DNA of 64,000 nt from Platycnemis pennipes (GCA_933228895.1 OW121846.1:74412064-74476063); one strand, 5' to 3'. Shown: positions 1-14,994, counted from the first letter of the stretch. Translations and numbers: made by a program. The notes: generated by a model not told the origin, from the letters alone.

Positions 1-3000
1 TTATCACTGGCCCTGTCATTAATGACTGGCCCTGTCATTAATGACTGTCCCAGTCATTTTATTACTGGCCCTGTCATTAATGTGTGGCCCTGTCATTAAT
101 GACTGGCCCAGTCATTTTATCACTGGCCCTGTCATTTTATGACTGGTTCTGTCATTTTATGACTGGCCAAGTCGATTTATGACTATAGAGTCATTTTATC
201 ACTGGCCCTGTCAGTAATGACTGGCCCTATCATTAATGACTGGCCCAGTCATTTTATCACTGGCCCTGTCATTAATGACTGGCCCTGTCATTAATGACTG
301 GACCCGTCATTTTATCACTGGCCCTGTCATTTTATGACTGGTTCTGTCATTTTATGACTGGCCAAGTTATTCTAGGACTAGCAGAGTCATTTTATCACCG
401 GCCCTGTCATTAATGACTGGCCCTGTCATTAATGACTGGCCCAGTGATTTTATCACTGGCCCTGTCATTAATGACTGGCCCTGTTATTAATGACTGGGAC
501 AGTCATTTTATCACTGGCCCTGTCATTAATGACTGGCCCTGTCATTAATGACTGGCCCAGTCATTTTATCACTGGCCCTTTCATTTTATGACTGGTTCTG
601 TCATTTATTACTGGCCAAGTCATTTTATGACTAGCAGAGTCATTTTATCACTGGCCCTGTCATTAATGACTGGCCCTGTCATTAATGACTGGCCCAGTCA
701 TTTTATCACTGGACCTGTCATTAATGACTGGGACAGTCATTTTATCACTGGCCCTGTCATTTTATGACTGGTTCTGTCATTTTATGACTGGCCAAGTCAT
801 TTTATGACTGGCAGAGTCATTTTATCACTGGCCCTGTCTTTAATGACTGGCCCTGTCATTAATGACTGGCCCAGTCATTTTATCACTGGCCCTGTCATTT
901 TATGACTCTTTCTGTCATTAATGACTGGCCCAGTCATTTTATGACTGGTTCTGTCATTTTATGACTGGCCAACTCATTTTATGACTGGCAGAGTCATTTT
1001 ATCACTGGCTCTGTCATTAATGACTGGCCCTGTCATTAATGACTGGCCCAGTCATTTTATCACTGGCCCTGTCATTAATGACTGGCCCTGTCATTAATGA
1101 TTGGGTCAGTCATTTTATCACTGGCCCTGTCATTTTATGACTGGTTCTGTCATTTTATGACTGGCCAAGTCATTTTATGACTGGCAGAGTCATTTTATCA
1201 CTGGCACTGTCATTAATGACTGGCCCTGTCATTAATGTCTGGCCCAGTAATTTTATCACTTGCCCTGTCATTTTATTACTGATTCTGTCATTTTATGACC
1301 GGCCCGGTCATTTTATGGCCCGGTCATTTTATCACTGGCCCTGTCATTTTATGACTGGTTCTGTCACTTTATGACTGGCTAAGTCATTTTATGACTGGCA
1401 GAGTCATTTAATCACTGGCCCTGTCATTAATGGCTGGCCCTGTCATTAATGGCTGGCCCTGTCATTAATGACTGGCCCTGTCATTAATGCCTGTCCCAAA
1501 CATTTTATCACTGGCCCTATCATTAATGACTGGCCCTGTCATTAATGACTGGCCCAGTCATTTTATCACTGGCCCTGTCATTTTATGACTGGTTCGTTCA
1601 TTTTATGACTGGCCAAATCATTTTATGACTGGCAGAGTCATTTTATCACTGGCCCTGTCATTAAAGACTGGCCCTGTCATTAATGACTGGCCCAGTCATT
1701 TTGTCACTGGCCCTGTCATTTTAGGACCGGTTCTGTAATTAATGACTGGTCCAGTCATTTTATCACTGGCCCTTCCATTTTATCTTTGGCCCTGTCATTA
1801 ATGACTGGCCCTGTTATAATGACTGGCTTAGTCATTTTATCACTGGCCCTGTCATTAATGACTGCCCCTGTCATTAATGACTGGCCCAGGCATTTTATCA
1901 CATACCCTGTCATTAATGACTGGCCCTGTCATTAATGATTGCCCCTGTCATTAATGACTGGCCCAGTCATTTTATCACTGGCCCTGTCATTTTATCACTG
2001 GCCCTATAATTAATGACTGGCCCTGTCATTAATGACTAGCCCAGTCATTTTATCACTGGCCCTGTCATTAATGACTGGCCCAGTCATTTTATCACTGGCC
2101 CAGTCATTTTATCACTGGCCCTGTCATTTTATGACTGGTTCTGTCATTTTATGACTGGCCAAGTCATTTTATGACTGGCAGAGTCATTTTATCACTGGCC
2201 TTGTCATTAATGACTGGCCCTGTCACTAATGACTGGCCCAGTCATTTTATCACTGGCCCTGTCATTAATGACTGGCCCAGTCATTTTATCACTGGCCCTG
2301 TCATTTAACGACTGGTTCTGTCATTTTATGACTGGCCAAGTCATTTTATGACCGGCAGAGTCATTTTATCACTGGCCCTGTCATTAAAGACTGGCCCTGT
2401 CATTAATGACTGGCCCTGTCATTAATGACTGGCCCAGTCATTTTATCACTGGCCCTGTCATTATATGACTTGTTCTGTCATTTTATGACTGGCCAAGTCA
2501 TTTTATGACTGGCAGAGTCATTTCATCACTGGCCCTGTCATTTTATGACTGGTTCTGTCATTAATGACTGGTCCAGTCATTTTATCACTGGCCTTGTCAT
2601 TAATGACTGGCCCTGTCATTAATGACTGTCCCAGTCATTTTATTACTGGCCCTGTCATTAATGACTGGCCCTGTCATTAATGACTGGCCCAGTCATTTTA
2701 TCACTGGCCCTGTCATTTTATGACTGGTTCTTTCATTTTATGACTGGCCAAGTCGATTTATGACTATAGAGTCATTTTATCACTGGCCCTGTCAGTAATG
2801 ACTGGCCCTGTCATTAATGACTGGCCCAGTCATTTTATCACTGGCCCTGTCATTTTATGACTTGTTCTGTCATTTTATGATTGGCCAAGTCATTTTATGA
2901 CTGGCAGAGTCATTTTATCACTGACCCTGTCATTAATGACATGCCCTGTCATTAATGACTGGCCCAGTCATGTTATCACTGGCCCTGTCATTAATGACTG

Positions 3001-5122
3001 GCCCTGTCATTAATGACTGGCCCAGTCATTTCATCACTGGCCCTGTCATTTTATGACTGGTTCTGTCATTAATGACTGGCCCAGTCATTTTATCACTGGC
3101 CCTGTCATTAATGACTGGCCCTGTCATTAATGACTGTCCCAGTCATTTTATTACTGGCCCTGTCATTAATGACTGGCCCTGTCATTAATGACTGGCCCAG
3201 TCATTTTATCACTGGCCCTGTCATTTTATGACTGGTTCTGTCATTTTATGACTGGCCAAGTCGATTTATGACTATAGAGTCATTTTATCACTGGCCCTGT
3301 CAGTAATGACTGGCCCTGTCATTAATGACTGGCCCAGTCATTTTATCACTGGCCCTGTCATTAATGACTGGCCCTGTCATTAATTACTGGCCACGTCATT
3401 TTATCACTGGCCCTGTCATTTTATGACTGGTTCTGTCATTTTATGACTGGCCAAGTTATTCTATGACTAGCAGAGTCATTTTATCACTGGCCCTGTCATT
3501 AATGACTGGCCCTGTCATTAATGACTGGCCCTGTCATTAATGACTGGCCCAGTCATTTTGTCACTGGCCCTGTCATTTTAGGACCGGTTCTGTAATTAAT
3601 GACTGGTCCAGTCATTTTATCACTGGCCCTTCCATTTTATCTTTGGCCCTGTCATTAATGACTGGCCCTGTTATAATGACTGGCTTAGTCATTTTATCAC
3701 TGGCCCTGTCATTAATGACTGGCCCTGTCATTAATGACTGTCCCAGTCATTTTATTACTGGCCCTGTCATTAATGTGTGGCCCTGTCATTAATGACTGGC
3801 CCAGTCATTTTATCACTGGCCCTGTCATTTTATGACTGGTTCTGTCATTTTATGACTGGCCAAGTCGATTTATGACTATAGAGTCATTTTATCACTGGCC
3901 CTGTCAGTAATGACTGGCCCTATCATTAATGACTGGCCCAGTCATTAATGACTGGCCCAGTCATTTTATCACTGGCCCTATAATTAATGATTGGCCCTGT
4001 CATTAATGACTGGCCCAGTCATTTTATCACTGGCCCTATCATTTTATTACTGGTCCTGTCATTAATGACTGGCCCTGTCATTAATGACAGACTTAGTCAT
4101 TTTATCACTGGCCCTATAATTAATGATTGGCCCTGTCATTAATGACTGGCCCAGTCATTTTATCACTGGCCCTGTCATTAATGACTGGCGCTGTCATTAA
4201 TGACTGGCCCAGTCATTTTATCACTGGCCCTGTCATTTTATTACTGGTTCTGTTATTTTATGACTGGCCAGGTCATTTTATGACTGACAGAGTCATTTTA
4301 TCACTGGCCTTGTCATTAATGAATGGCCCTGTCATTAATGACTGGCCCAGTCATTTTATCACTGGCCCTGTCATTAATGACTGGCCCAGTCATTTTATCA
4401 CTGGCCCTGTCATTTTATCACTGGCCCTGTCATTTTACGACTGGTTCTGTCATTTTATGACTGGCCAAGTCATTTTATGACTGGCAGAGTCATTTTATCA
4501 CTGGCCTTGTCATTAATGACTGGCCCTGTCACTAATGACTGGCCCAGTCATTTTATCACTGGCCCTGTCATTAATGACTGGCCCAGTCATTTTATCACTG
4601 GCCCTGTCATTTAACGACTGGTTCTGTCATTTTATGACTGGCCAAGTCATTTTATGACCGGCAGAGTCATTTTATCACTGGCCCTGTCATTAATGACTGG
4701 CCCTGTCATTAATGACTGGCCCTGTCATTAATGACTGGCCCAGTCATTTTATCACTGGCCCTGTCATTTTATGACTTGTTCTGTCATTTTATGACTGGCC
4801 AAGTCATTTTATGACTGGTAGAGTCATTTTATCACTGGCCCTGTCATTAATGACTGGCCCTGTCATTGATGACTGGCCCAGTCATTTTATCACTGGCCCT
4901 GTCATTTTATGACTTGTTCTGTCATTTTATGATTGGCCAAGTCATTTTATGACTGGCAGAGTCATTTTATCACTGGCCCTGTCATAAATGACATGCCCTG
5001 TCATTAATGACTGGCCCAGTCATGTTATCACTGGCCCTGTCATTAATGACTGGCCCAGTCATTTCATCACTGGCCCTGTCATTTTATGACTGGTTCTGTC
5101 ATTAATGACTGGCCCAGTCATT
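1..5122 (+). repeat. Satellite higher-order unit, copy 1 (5,122 bp)
   Basis: Base 1 corresponds to base 5,123 of the next copy. Rare marker variants recur at a constant offset of 5,122: AATGTGTGGC at 79 and 5,201, and the stretch starting at 1,177 and again at 6,299. After about 2,180 the offset becomes 5,319 because copy 2 carries 197 extra bases. Copies look nearly identical by eye. A few differences are visible, for example CTAGGACTAG near 371 against CTATGACTAG in the later copies. The left boundary is arbitrary because the window begins inside the array. Confidence 0.9.
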
Positions 5123-8100
5123 TTATCACTGGCCCTGTCATTAATGACTGGCCCTGTCATTAATGACTGTCCCAGTCATTTTATTACTGGCCCTGTCATT
5201 AATGTGTGGCCCTGTCATTAATGACTGGCCCAGTCATTTTATCACTGGCCCTGTCATTTTATGACTGGTTCTGTCATTTTATGACTGGCCAAGTCGATTT
5301 ATGACTATAGAGTCATTTTATCACTGGCCCTGTCAGTAATGACTGGCCCTATCATTAATGACTGGCCCAGTCATTTTATCACTGGCCCTGTCATTAATGA
5401 CTGGCCCTGTCATTAATGACTGGACCCGTCATTTTATCACTGGCCCTGTCATTTTATGACTGGTTCTGTCATTTTATGACTGGCCAAGTTATTCTATGAC
5501 TAGCAGAGTCATTTTATCACTGGCCCTGTCATTAATGACTGGCCCTGTCATTAATGACTGGCCCAGTGATTTTATCACTGGCCCTGTCATTAATGACTGG
5601 CCCTGTTATTAATGACTGGGACAGTCATTTTATCACTGGCCCTGTCATTAATGACTGGCCCTGTCATTAATGACTGGCCCAGTCATTTTATCACTGGCCC
5701 TTTCATTTTATGACTGGTTCTGTCATTTATTACTGGCCAAGTCATTTTATGACTAGCAGAGTCATTTTATCACTGGCCCTGTCATTAATGACTGGCCCTG
5801 TCATTAATGACTGGCCCAGTCATTTTATCACTGGACCTGTCATTAATGACTGGGACAGTCATTTTATCACTGGCCCTGTCATTTTATGACTGGTTCTGTC
5901 ATTTTATGACTGGCCAAGTCATTTTATGACTGGCAGAGTCATTTTATCACTGGCCCTGTCTTTAATGACTGGCCCTGTCATTAATGACTGGCCCAGTCAT
6001 TTTATCACTGGCCCTGTCATTTTATGACTCTTTCTGTCATTAATGACTGGCCCAGTCATTTTATGACTGGTTCTGTCATTTTATGACTGGCCAACTCATT
6101 TTATGACTGGCAGAGTCATTTTATCACTTGCTCTGTCATTAATGACTGGCCCTGTCATTAATGACTGGCCCAGTCATTTTATCACTGGCCCTGTCATTAA
6201 TGACTGGCCCTGTCATTAATGATTGGGTCAGTCATTTTATCACTGGCCCTGTCATTTTATGACTGGTTCTGTCATTTTATGACTGGCCAAGTCATTTTAT
6301 GACTGGCAGAGTCATTTTATCACTGGCACTGTCATTAATGACTGGCCCTGTCATTAATGTCTGGCCCAGTAATTTTATCACTTGCCCTGTCATTTTATTA
6401 CTGATTCTGTCATTTTATGACCGGCCCGGTCATTTTATGGCCCGGTCATTTTATCACTGGCCCTGTCATTTTATGACTGGTTCTGTCACTTTATGACTGG
6501 CTAAGTCATTTTATGACTGGCAGAGTCATTTAATCACTGGCCCTGTCATTAATGGCTGGCCCTGTCATTAATGGCTGGCCCTGTCATTAATGACTGGCCC
6601 TGTCATTAATGCCTGTCCCAAACATTTTATCACTGGCCCTATCATTAATGACTGGCCCTGTCATTAATGACTGGCCCAGTCATTTTATCACTGGCCCTGT
6701 CATTTTATGACTGGTTCGTTCATTTTATGACTGGCCAAATCATTTTATGACTGGCAGAGTCATTTTATCACTGGCCCTGTCATTAATGACTGGCCCTGTC
6801 ATTAATGACTGGCCCAGTCATTTTGTCACTGGCCCTGTCATTTTAGGACCGGTTCTGTAATTAATGACTGGTCCAGTCATTTTATCACTGGCCCTTCCAT
6901 TTTATCTTTGGCCCTGTCATTAATGACTGGCCCTGTTATAATGACTGGCTTAGTCATTTTATCACTGGCCCTGTCATTAATGACTGCCCCTGTCATTAAT
7001 GACTGGCCCAGGCATTTTATCACATACCCTGTCATTAATGACTGGCCCTGTCATTAATGATTGCCCCTGTCATTAATGACTGGCCCAGTCATTTTATCAC
7101 TGGCCCTGTCATTTTATCACTGGCCCTATAATTAATGACTGGCCCTGTCATTAATGACTAGCCCAGTCATTTTATCACTGGCCCTGTCATTAATGACTGG
7201 CCCAGTCATTTTATCACTGGCCCAGTCATTTTATCACTGGCCCTGTCATTTTATGACTGGTTCTGTCATTTTATGACTGGCCAAGTCATTTTATGACTGG
7301 CAGAGTCATTTTATCACTGGCCTTGTCATTAATGACTGGCCCTGTCACTAATGACTGGCCCAGTCATTTTATCACTGGCCCTGTCATTAATGACTGGCCC
7401 AGTCATTTTATCACTGGCCCAGTCATTTTATCACTGGCCCTGTCATTTTATGACTGGTTCTGTCATTTTATGACTGGCCAAGTCATTTTATGACTGGCAG
7501 AGTCATTTTATCACTGGCCTTGTCATTAATGACTGGCCCTGTCACTAATGACTGGCCCAGTCATTTTATCACTGGCCCTGTCATTAATGACTGGCCCAGT
7601 CATTTTATCACTGGCCCTGTCATTTAACGACTGGTTCTGTCATTTTATGACTGGCCAAGTCATTTTATGACCGGCAGAGTCATTTTATCACTGGCCCTGT
7701 CATTAAAGACTGGCCCTGTCATTAATGACTGGCCCTGTCATTAATGACTGGCCCAGTCATTTTATCACTGGCCCTGTCATTATATGACTTGTTCTGTCAT
7801 TTTATGACTGGCCAAGTCATTTTATGACTGGCAGAGTCATTTCATCACTGGCCCTGTCATTTTATGACTGGTTCTGTCATTAATGACTGGTCCAGTCATT
7901 TTATCACTGGCCTTGTCATTAATGACTGGCCCTGTCATTAATGACTGTCCCAGTCATTTTATTACTGGCCCTGTCATTAATGACTGGCCCTGTCATTAAT
8001 GACTGGCCCAGTCATTTTATCACTGGCCCTGTCATTTTATGACTGGTTCTTTCATTTTATGACTGGCCAAGTCGATTTATGACTATAGAGTCATTTTATC

Positions 8101-10441
8101 ACTGGCCCTGTCAGTAATGACTGGCCCTGTCATTAATGACTGGCCCAGTCATTTTATCACTGGCCCTGTCATTTTATGACTTGTTCTGTCATTTTATGAT
8201 TGGCCAAGTCATTTTATGACTGGCAGAGTCATTTTATCACTGACCCTGTCATTAATGACATGCCCTGTCATTAATGACTGGCCCAGTCATGTTATCACTG
8301 GCCCTGTCATTAATGACTGGCCCTGTCATTAATGACTGGCCCAGTCATTTCATCACTGGCCCTGTCATTTTATGACTGGTTCTGTCATTAATGACTGGCC
8401 CAGTCATTTTATCACTGGCCCTGTCATTAATGACTGGCCCTGTCATTAATGACTGTCCCAGTCATTTTATTACTGGCCCTGTCATTAATGACTGGCCCTG
8501 TCATTAATGACTGGCCCAGTCATTTTATCACTGGCCCTGTCATTTTATGACTGGTTCTGTCATTTTATGACTGGCCAAGTCGATTTATGACTATAGAGTC
8601 ATTTTATCACTGGCCCTGTCAGTAATGACTGGCCCTGTCATTAATGACTGGCCCAGTCATTTTATCACTGGCCCTGTCATTAATGACTGGCCCTGTCATT
8701 AATTACTGGCCACGTCATTTTATCACTGGCCCTGTCATTTTATGACTGGTTCTGTCATTTTATGACTGGCCAAGTTATTCTATGACTAGCAGAGTCATTT
8801 TATCACTGGCCCTGTCATTAATGACTGGCCCTGTCATTAATGACTGGCCCTGTCATTAATGACTGGCCCAGTCATTTTGTCACTGGCCCTGTCATTTTAG
8901 GACCGGTTCTGTAATTAATGACTGGTCCAGTCATTTTATCACTGGCCCTTCCATTTTATCTTTGGCCCTGTCATTAATGACTGGCCCTGTTATAATGACT
9001 GGCTTAGTCATTTTATCACTGGCCCTGTCATTAATGACTGGCCCTGTCATTAATGACTGTCCCAGTCATTTTATTACTGGCCCTGTCATTAATGTGTGGC
9101 CCTGTCATTAATGACTGGCCCAGTCATTTTATCACTGGCCCTGTCATTTTATGACTGGTTCTGTCATTTTATGACTGGCCAAGTCGATTTATGACTATAG
9201 AGTCATTTTATCACTGGCCCTGTCAGTAATGACTGGCCCTATCATTAATGACTGGCCCAGTCATTAATGACTGGCCCAGTCATTTTATCACTGGCCCTAT
9301 AATTAATGATTGGCCCTGTCATTAATGACTGGCCCAGTCATTTTATCACTGGCCCTATCATTTTATTACTGGTCCTGTCATTAATGACTGGCCCTGTCAT
9401 TAATGACAGACTTAGTCATTTTATCACTGGCCCTATAATTAATGATTGGCCCTGTCATTAATGACTGGCCCAGTCATTTTATCACTGGCCCTGTCATTAA
9501 TGACTGGCGCTGTCATTAATGACTGGCCCAGTCATTTTATCACTGGCCCTGTCATTTTATTACTGGTTCTGTTATTTTATGACTGGCCAGGTCATTTTAT
9601 GACTGACAGAGTCATTTTATCACTGGCCTTGTCATTAATGAATGGCCCTGTCATTAATGACTGGCCCAGTCATTTTATCACTGGCCCTGTCATTAATGAC
9701 TGGCCCAGTCATTTTATCACTGGCCCTGTCATTTTATCACTGGCCCTGTCATTTTACGACTGGTTCTGTCATTTTATGACTGGCCAAGTCATTTTATGAC
9801 TGGCAGAGTCATTTTATCACTGGCCTTGTCATTAATGACTGGCCCTGTCACTAATGACTGGCCCAGTCATTTTATCACTGGCCCTGTCATTAATGACTGG
9901 CCCAGTCATTTTATCACTGGCCCTGTCATTTAACGACTGGTTCTGTCATTTTATGACTGGCCAAGTCATTTTATGACCGGCAGAGTCATTTTATCACTGG
10001 CCCTGTCATTAATGACTGGCCCTGTCATTAATGACTGGCCCTGTCATTAATGACTGGCCCAGTCATTTTATCACTGGCCCTGTCATTTTATGACTTGTTC
10101 TGTCATTTTATGACTGGCCAAGTCATTTTATGACTGGTAGAGTCATTTTATCACTGGCCCTGTCATTAATGACTGGCCCTGTCATTGATGACTGGCCCAG
10201 TCATTTTATCACTGGCCCTGTCATTTTATGACTTGTTCTGTCATTTTATGATTGGCCAAGTCATTTTATGACTGGCAGAGTCATTTTATCACTGGCCCTG
10301 TCATAAATGACATGCCCTGTCATTAATGACTGGCCCAGTCATGTTATCACTGGCCCTGTCATTAATGACTGGCCCAGTCATTTCATCACTGGCCCTGTCA
10401 TTTTATGACTGGTTCTGTCATTAATGACTGGCCCAGTCATT
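5123..10441 (+). repeat. Satellite higher-order unit, copy 2 (5,319 bp)
   Basis: This is the complete middle copy of the large unit. It aligns to copy 1 at an offset of 5,122 and then 5,319, and to copy 3 at 5,319 and then 5,122. The switch in both cases is explained by a 197-bp internal duplication unique to this copy. Markers shared with copy 3 but not copy 1 (CACTTGCTCTG near 6,125 and 11,443, against CACTGGCTCTG near 1,003) suggest that copies 2 and 3 are the more recent pair. Confidence 0.9.
7160..7615 (+). repeat. 197-bp tandem duplication private to copy 2
   Basis: The sequence beginning at 7,293 recurs at 7,490, an exact shift of 197 bases, and CTGTCATTAATGACTGGCCC recurs at 7,184 and 7,381. 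Neither copy 1 (around 2,170) nor copy 3 (around 12,610) has the extra unit. The inserted length equals ten monomers (seven of 20 bp and three of 19 bp). That fits unequal exchange or slippage in monomer register. Limits are approximate because the repeats overlap. Confidence 0.85.
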
Positions 10442-13400
10442 TTATCACTGGCCCTGTCATTAATGACTGGCCCTGTCATTAATGACTGTCCCAGTCATTT
10501 TATTACTGGCCCTGTCATTAATGTGTGGCCCTGTCATTAATGACTGGCCCAGTCATTTTATCACTGGCCCTGTCATTTTATGACTGGTTCTGTCATTTTA
10601 TGACTGGCCAAGTCGATTTATGACTATAGAGTCATTTTATCACTGGCCCTGTCAGTAATGACTGGCCCTATCATTAATGACTGGCCCAGTCATTTTATCA
10701 CTGGCCCTGTCATTAATGACTGGCCCTGTCATTAATGACTGGACCCGTCATTTTATCACTGGCCCTGTCATTTTATGACTGGTTCTGTCATTTTATGACT
10801 GGCCAAGTTATTCTATGACTAGCAGAGTCATTTTATCACTGGCCCTGTCATTAATGACTGGCCCTGTCATTAATGACTGGCCCAGTGATTTTATCACTGG
10901 CCCTGTCATTAATGACTGGCCCTGTTATTAATGACTGGGACAGTCATTTTATCACTGGCCCTGTCATTAATGACTGGCCCTGTCATTAATGACTGGCCCA
11001 GTCATTTTATCACTGGCCCTTTCATTTTATGACTGGTTCTGTCATTTATTACTGGCCAAGTCATTTTATGACTAGCAGAGTCATTTTATCACTGGCCCTG
11101 TCATTAATGACTGGCCCTGTCATTAATGACTGGCCCAGTCATTTTATCACTGGACCTGTCATTAATGACTGGGACAGTCATTTTATCACTGGCCCTGTCA
11201 TTTTATGACTGGTTCTGTCATTTTATGACTGGCCAAGTCATTTTATGACTGGCAGAGTCATTTTATCACTGGCCCTGTCTTTAATGACTGGCCCTGTCAT
11301 TAATGACTGGCCCAGTCATTTTATCACTGGCCCTGTCATTTTATGACTCTTTCTGTCATTAATGACTGGCCCAGTCATTTTATGACTGGTTCTGTCATTT
11401 TATGACTGGCCAACTCATTTTATGACTGGCAGAGTCATTTTATCACTTGCTCTGTCATTAATGACTGGCCCTGTCATTAATGACTGGCCCAGTCATTTTA
11501 TCACTGGCCCTGTCATTAATGACTGGCCCTGTCATTAATGATTGGGTCAGTCATTTTATCACTGGCCCTGTCATTTTATGACTGGTTCTGTCATTTTATG
11601 ACTGGCCAAGTCATTTTATGACTGGCAGAGTCATTTTATCACTGGCACTGTCATTAATGACTGGCCCTGTCATTAATGTCTGGCCCAGTAATTTTATCAC
11701 TTGCCCTGTCATTTTATTACTGATTCTGTCATTTTATGACCGGCCCGGTCATTTTATGGCCCGGTCATTTTATCACTGGCCCTGTCATTTTATGACTGGT
11801 TCTGTCACTTTATGACTGGCTAAGTCATTTTATGACTGGCAGAGTCATTTAATCACTGGCCCTGTCATTAATGGCTGGCCCTGTCATTAATGGCTGGCCC
11901 TGTCATTAATGACTGGCCCTGTCATTAATGCCTGTCCCAAACATTTTATCACTGGCCCTATCATTAATGACTGGCCCTGTCATTAATGACTGGCCCAGTC
12001 ATTTTATCACTGGCCCTGTCATTTTATGACTGGTTCGTTCATTTTATGACTGGCCAAATCATTTTATGACTGGCAGAGTCATTTTATCACTGGCCCTGTC
12101 ATTAATGACTGGCCCTGTCATTAATGACTGGCCCAGTCATTTTGTCACTGGCCCTGTCATTTTAGGACCGGTTCTGTAATTAATGACTGGTCCAGTCATT
12201 TTATCACTGGCCCTTCCATTTTATCTTTGGCCCTGTCATTAATGACTGGCCCTGTTATAATGACTGGCTTAGTCATTTTATCACTGGCCCTGTCATTAAT
12301 GACTGCCCCTGTCATTAATGACTGGCCCAGGCATTTTATCACATACCCTGTCATTAATGACTGGCCCTGTCATTAATGATTGCCCCTGTCATTAATGACT
12401 GGCCCAGTCATTTTATCACTGGCCCTGTCATTTTATCACTGGCCCTATAATTAATGACTGGCCCTGTCATTAATGACTAGCCCAGTCATTTTATCACTGG
12501 CCCTGTCATTAATGACTGGCCCAGTCATTTTATCACTGGCCCAGTCATTTTATCACTGGCCCTGTCATTTTATGACTGGTTCTGTCATTTTATGACTGGC
12601 CAAGTCATTTTATGACTGGCAGAGTCATTTTATCACTGGCCTTGTCATTAATGACTGGCCCTGTCACTAATGACTGGCCCAGTCATTTTATCACTGGCCC
12701 TGTCATTAATGACTGGCCCAGTCATTTTATCACTGGCCCTGTCATTTAACGACTGGTTCTGTCATTTTATGACTGGCCAAGTCATTTTATGACCGGCAGA
12801 GTCATTTTATCACTGGCCCTGTCATTAAAGACTGGCCCTGTCATTAATGACTGGCCCTGTCATTAATGACTGGCCCAGTCATTTTATCACTGGCCCTGTC
12901 ATTATATGACTTGTTCTGTCATTTTATGACTGGCCAAGTCATTTTATGACTGGCAGAGTCATTTCATCACTGGCCCTGTCATTTTATGACTGGTTCTGTC
13001 ATTAATGACTGGTCCAGTCATTTTATCACTGGCCTTGTCATTAATGACTGGCCCTGTCATTAATGACTGTCCCAGTCATTTTATTACTGGCCCTGTCATT
13101 AATGACTGGCCCTGTCATTAATGACTGGCCCAGTCATTTTATCACTGGCCCTGTCATTTTATGACTGGTTCTTTCATTTTATGACTGGCCAAGTCGATTT
13201 ATGACTATAGAGTCATTTTATCACTGGCCCTGTCAGTAATGACTGGCCCTGTCATTAATGACTGGCCCAGTCATTTTATCACTGGCCCTGTCATTTTATG
13301 ACTTGTTCTGTCATTTTATGATTGGCCAAGTCATTTTATGACTGGCAGAGTCATTTTATCACTGACCCTGTCATTAATGACATGCCCTGTCATTAATGAC

Positions 13401-14150
13401 TGGCCCAGTCATGTTATCACTGGCCCTGTCATTAATGACTGGCCCTGTCATTAATGACTGGCCCAGTCATTTCATCACTGGCCCTGTCATTTTATGACTG
13501 GTTCTGTCATTAATGACTGGCCCAGTCATTTTATCACTGGCCCTGTCATTAATGACTGGCCCTGTCATTAATGACTGTCCCAGTCATTTTATTACTGGCC
13601 CTGTCATTAATGACTGGCCCTGTCATTAATGACTGGCCCAGTCATTTTATCACTGGCCCTGTCATTTTATGACTGGTTCTGTCATTTTATGACTGGCCAA
13701 GTCGATTTATGACTATAGAGTCATTTTATCACTGGCCCTGTCAGTAATGACTGGCCCTGTCATTAATGACTGGCCCAGTCATTTTATCACTGGCCCTGTC
13801 ATTAATGACTGGCCCTGTCATTAATTACTGGCCACGTCATTTTATCACTGGCCCTGTCATTTTATGACTGGTTCTGTCATTTTATGACTGGCCAAGTTAT
13901 TCTATGACTAGCAGAGTCATTTTATCACTGGCCCTGTCATTAATGACTGGCCCTGTCATTAATGACTGGCCCTGTCATTAATGACTGGCCCAGTCATTTT
14001 GTCACTGGCCCTGTCATTTTAGGACCGGTTCTGTAATTAATGACTGGTCCAGTCATTTTATCACTGGCCCTTCCATTTTATCTTTGGCCCTGTCATTAAT
14101 GACTGGCCCTGTTATAATGACTGGCTTAGTCATTTTATCACTGGCCCTGT
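10442..14150 (+). repeat. Satellite higher-order unit, copy 3, truncated
   Basis: This copy aligns to copy 2 at an offset of 5,319 up to about 12,610, and at 5,122 after that. It lacks the 197-bp duplication. At about 14,150 it stops following the order of copies 1 and 2. It jumps back to the equivalent of position ~1,860, marked by GACTGCCCCTGTCATTAATG followed by CAGGCATTTTATCACATACC, which is seen at ~12,300 and again at ~14,160. So the last ~1.4 kb of the unit is missing and replaced by a re-copied internal segment. Confidence 0.85.
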
Positions 14151-14994
14151 CATTAATGACTGCCCCTGTCATTAATGACTGGCCCAGGCATTTTATCACA
14201 TACCCTGTCATTAATGACTGGCCCTGTCATTAATGATTGCCCCTGTCATTAATGACTGGCCCAGTCATTTTATCACTGGCCCTGTCATTTTATCACTAGC
14301 CCTATAATTAATGACTGGCCCTGTCATTAATGACTAGCCCAGTCATTTTATCACTGGCCCTGTCATTAATGACTGGCCCAGTCATTTTATCACTGGCCCA
14401 GTCATTTTATCACTGGCCCTGTCATTTTATGACTGGTTCTGTCATTTTATGACTGGCCAAGTCATTTTATGACTGGCAGAGTCATTTTATCACTGGCCAA
14501 TTCATTAATGACTGGCCCTGTCACTAATGACTGGCCCAGTCATTTTATCACTGGCCCTGTCATTAATGACTGGCCCAGTCATTTTATCACTGGCCCTGTC
14601 ATTTAACGACTGGTTCTGTCATTTTATGACTGGCCAAGTCATTTTATGACCGGCAGAGTCATTTTATCACTGGCCCTGTCATTAATGACTGGCCCTGTCA
14701 TTAATGACTGGCCCTGTCATTAATGACTGGCCCAGTCATTTATTCACTGGCCCTGTCATTTTATGACTTGTTCTGTCATTTTATGACTGGCCAAGTCATT
14801 TTATGACTGGCAGAGTCATTTTATCACTGGCCCTGTCATTAATGACTGGCCCTGTCATTAATGACTGGCCCAGTCATTTTATCACTGGCCCTGTCATTTT
14901 ATGACTTGTTCTGTCATTTTATGATTGGCCAAGTCATTTTATGACTGGCAGAGTCATTTCATCACTGGCCCTGTCATTTTATGACTGGTTCTGT
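14151..14994 (+). repeat. Re-copied segment of the large unit
   Basis: Forward-orientation satellite that repeats the order seen from ~12,303 (and ~1,860 and ~6,983), about 1,859 bases upstream, with extra substitutions such as CACTGGCCAATTCATTAATG near 14,494. It links the ~5.1 kb tandem units to the outer end of the left palindrome arm at about 14,995. No other feature is seen. Confidence 0.75.
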
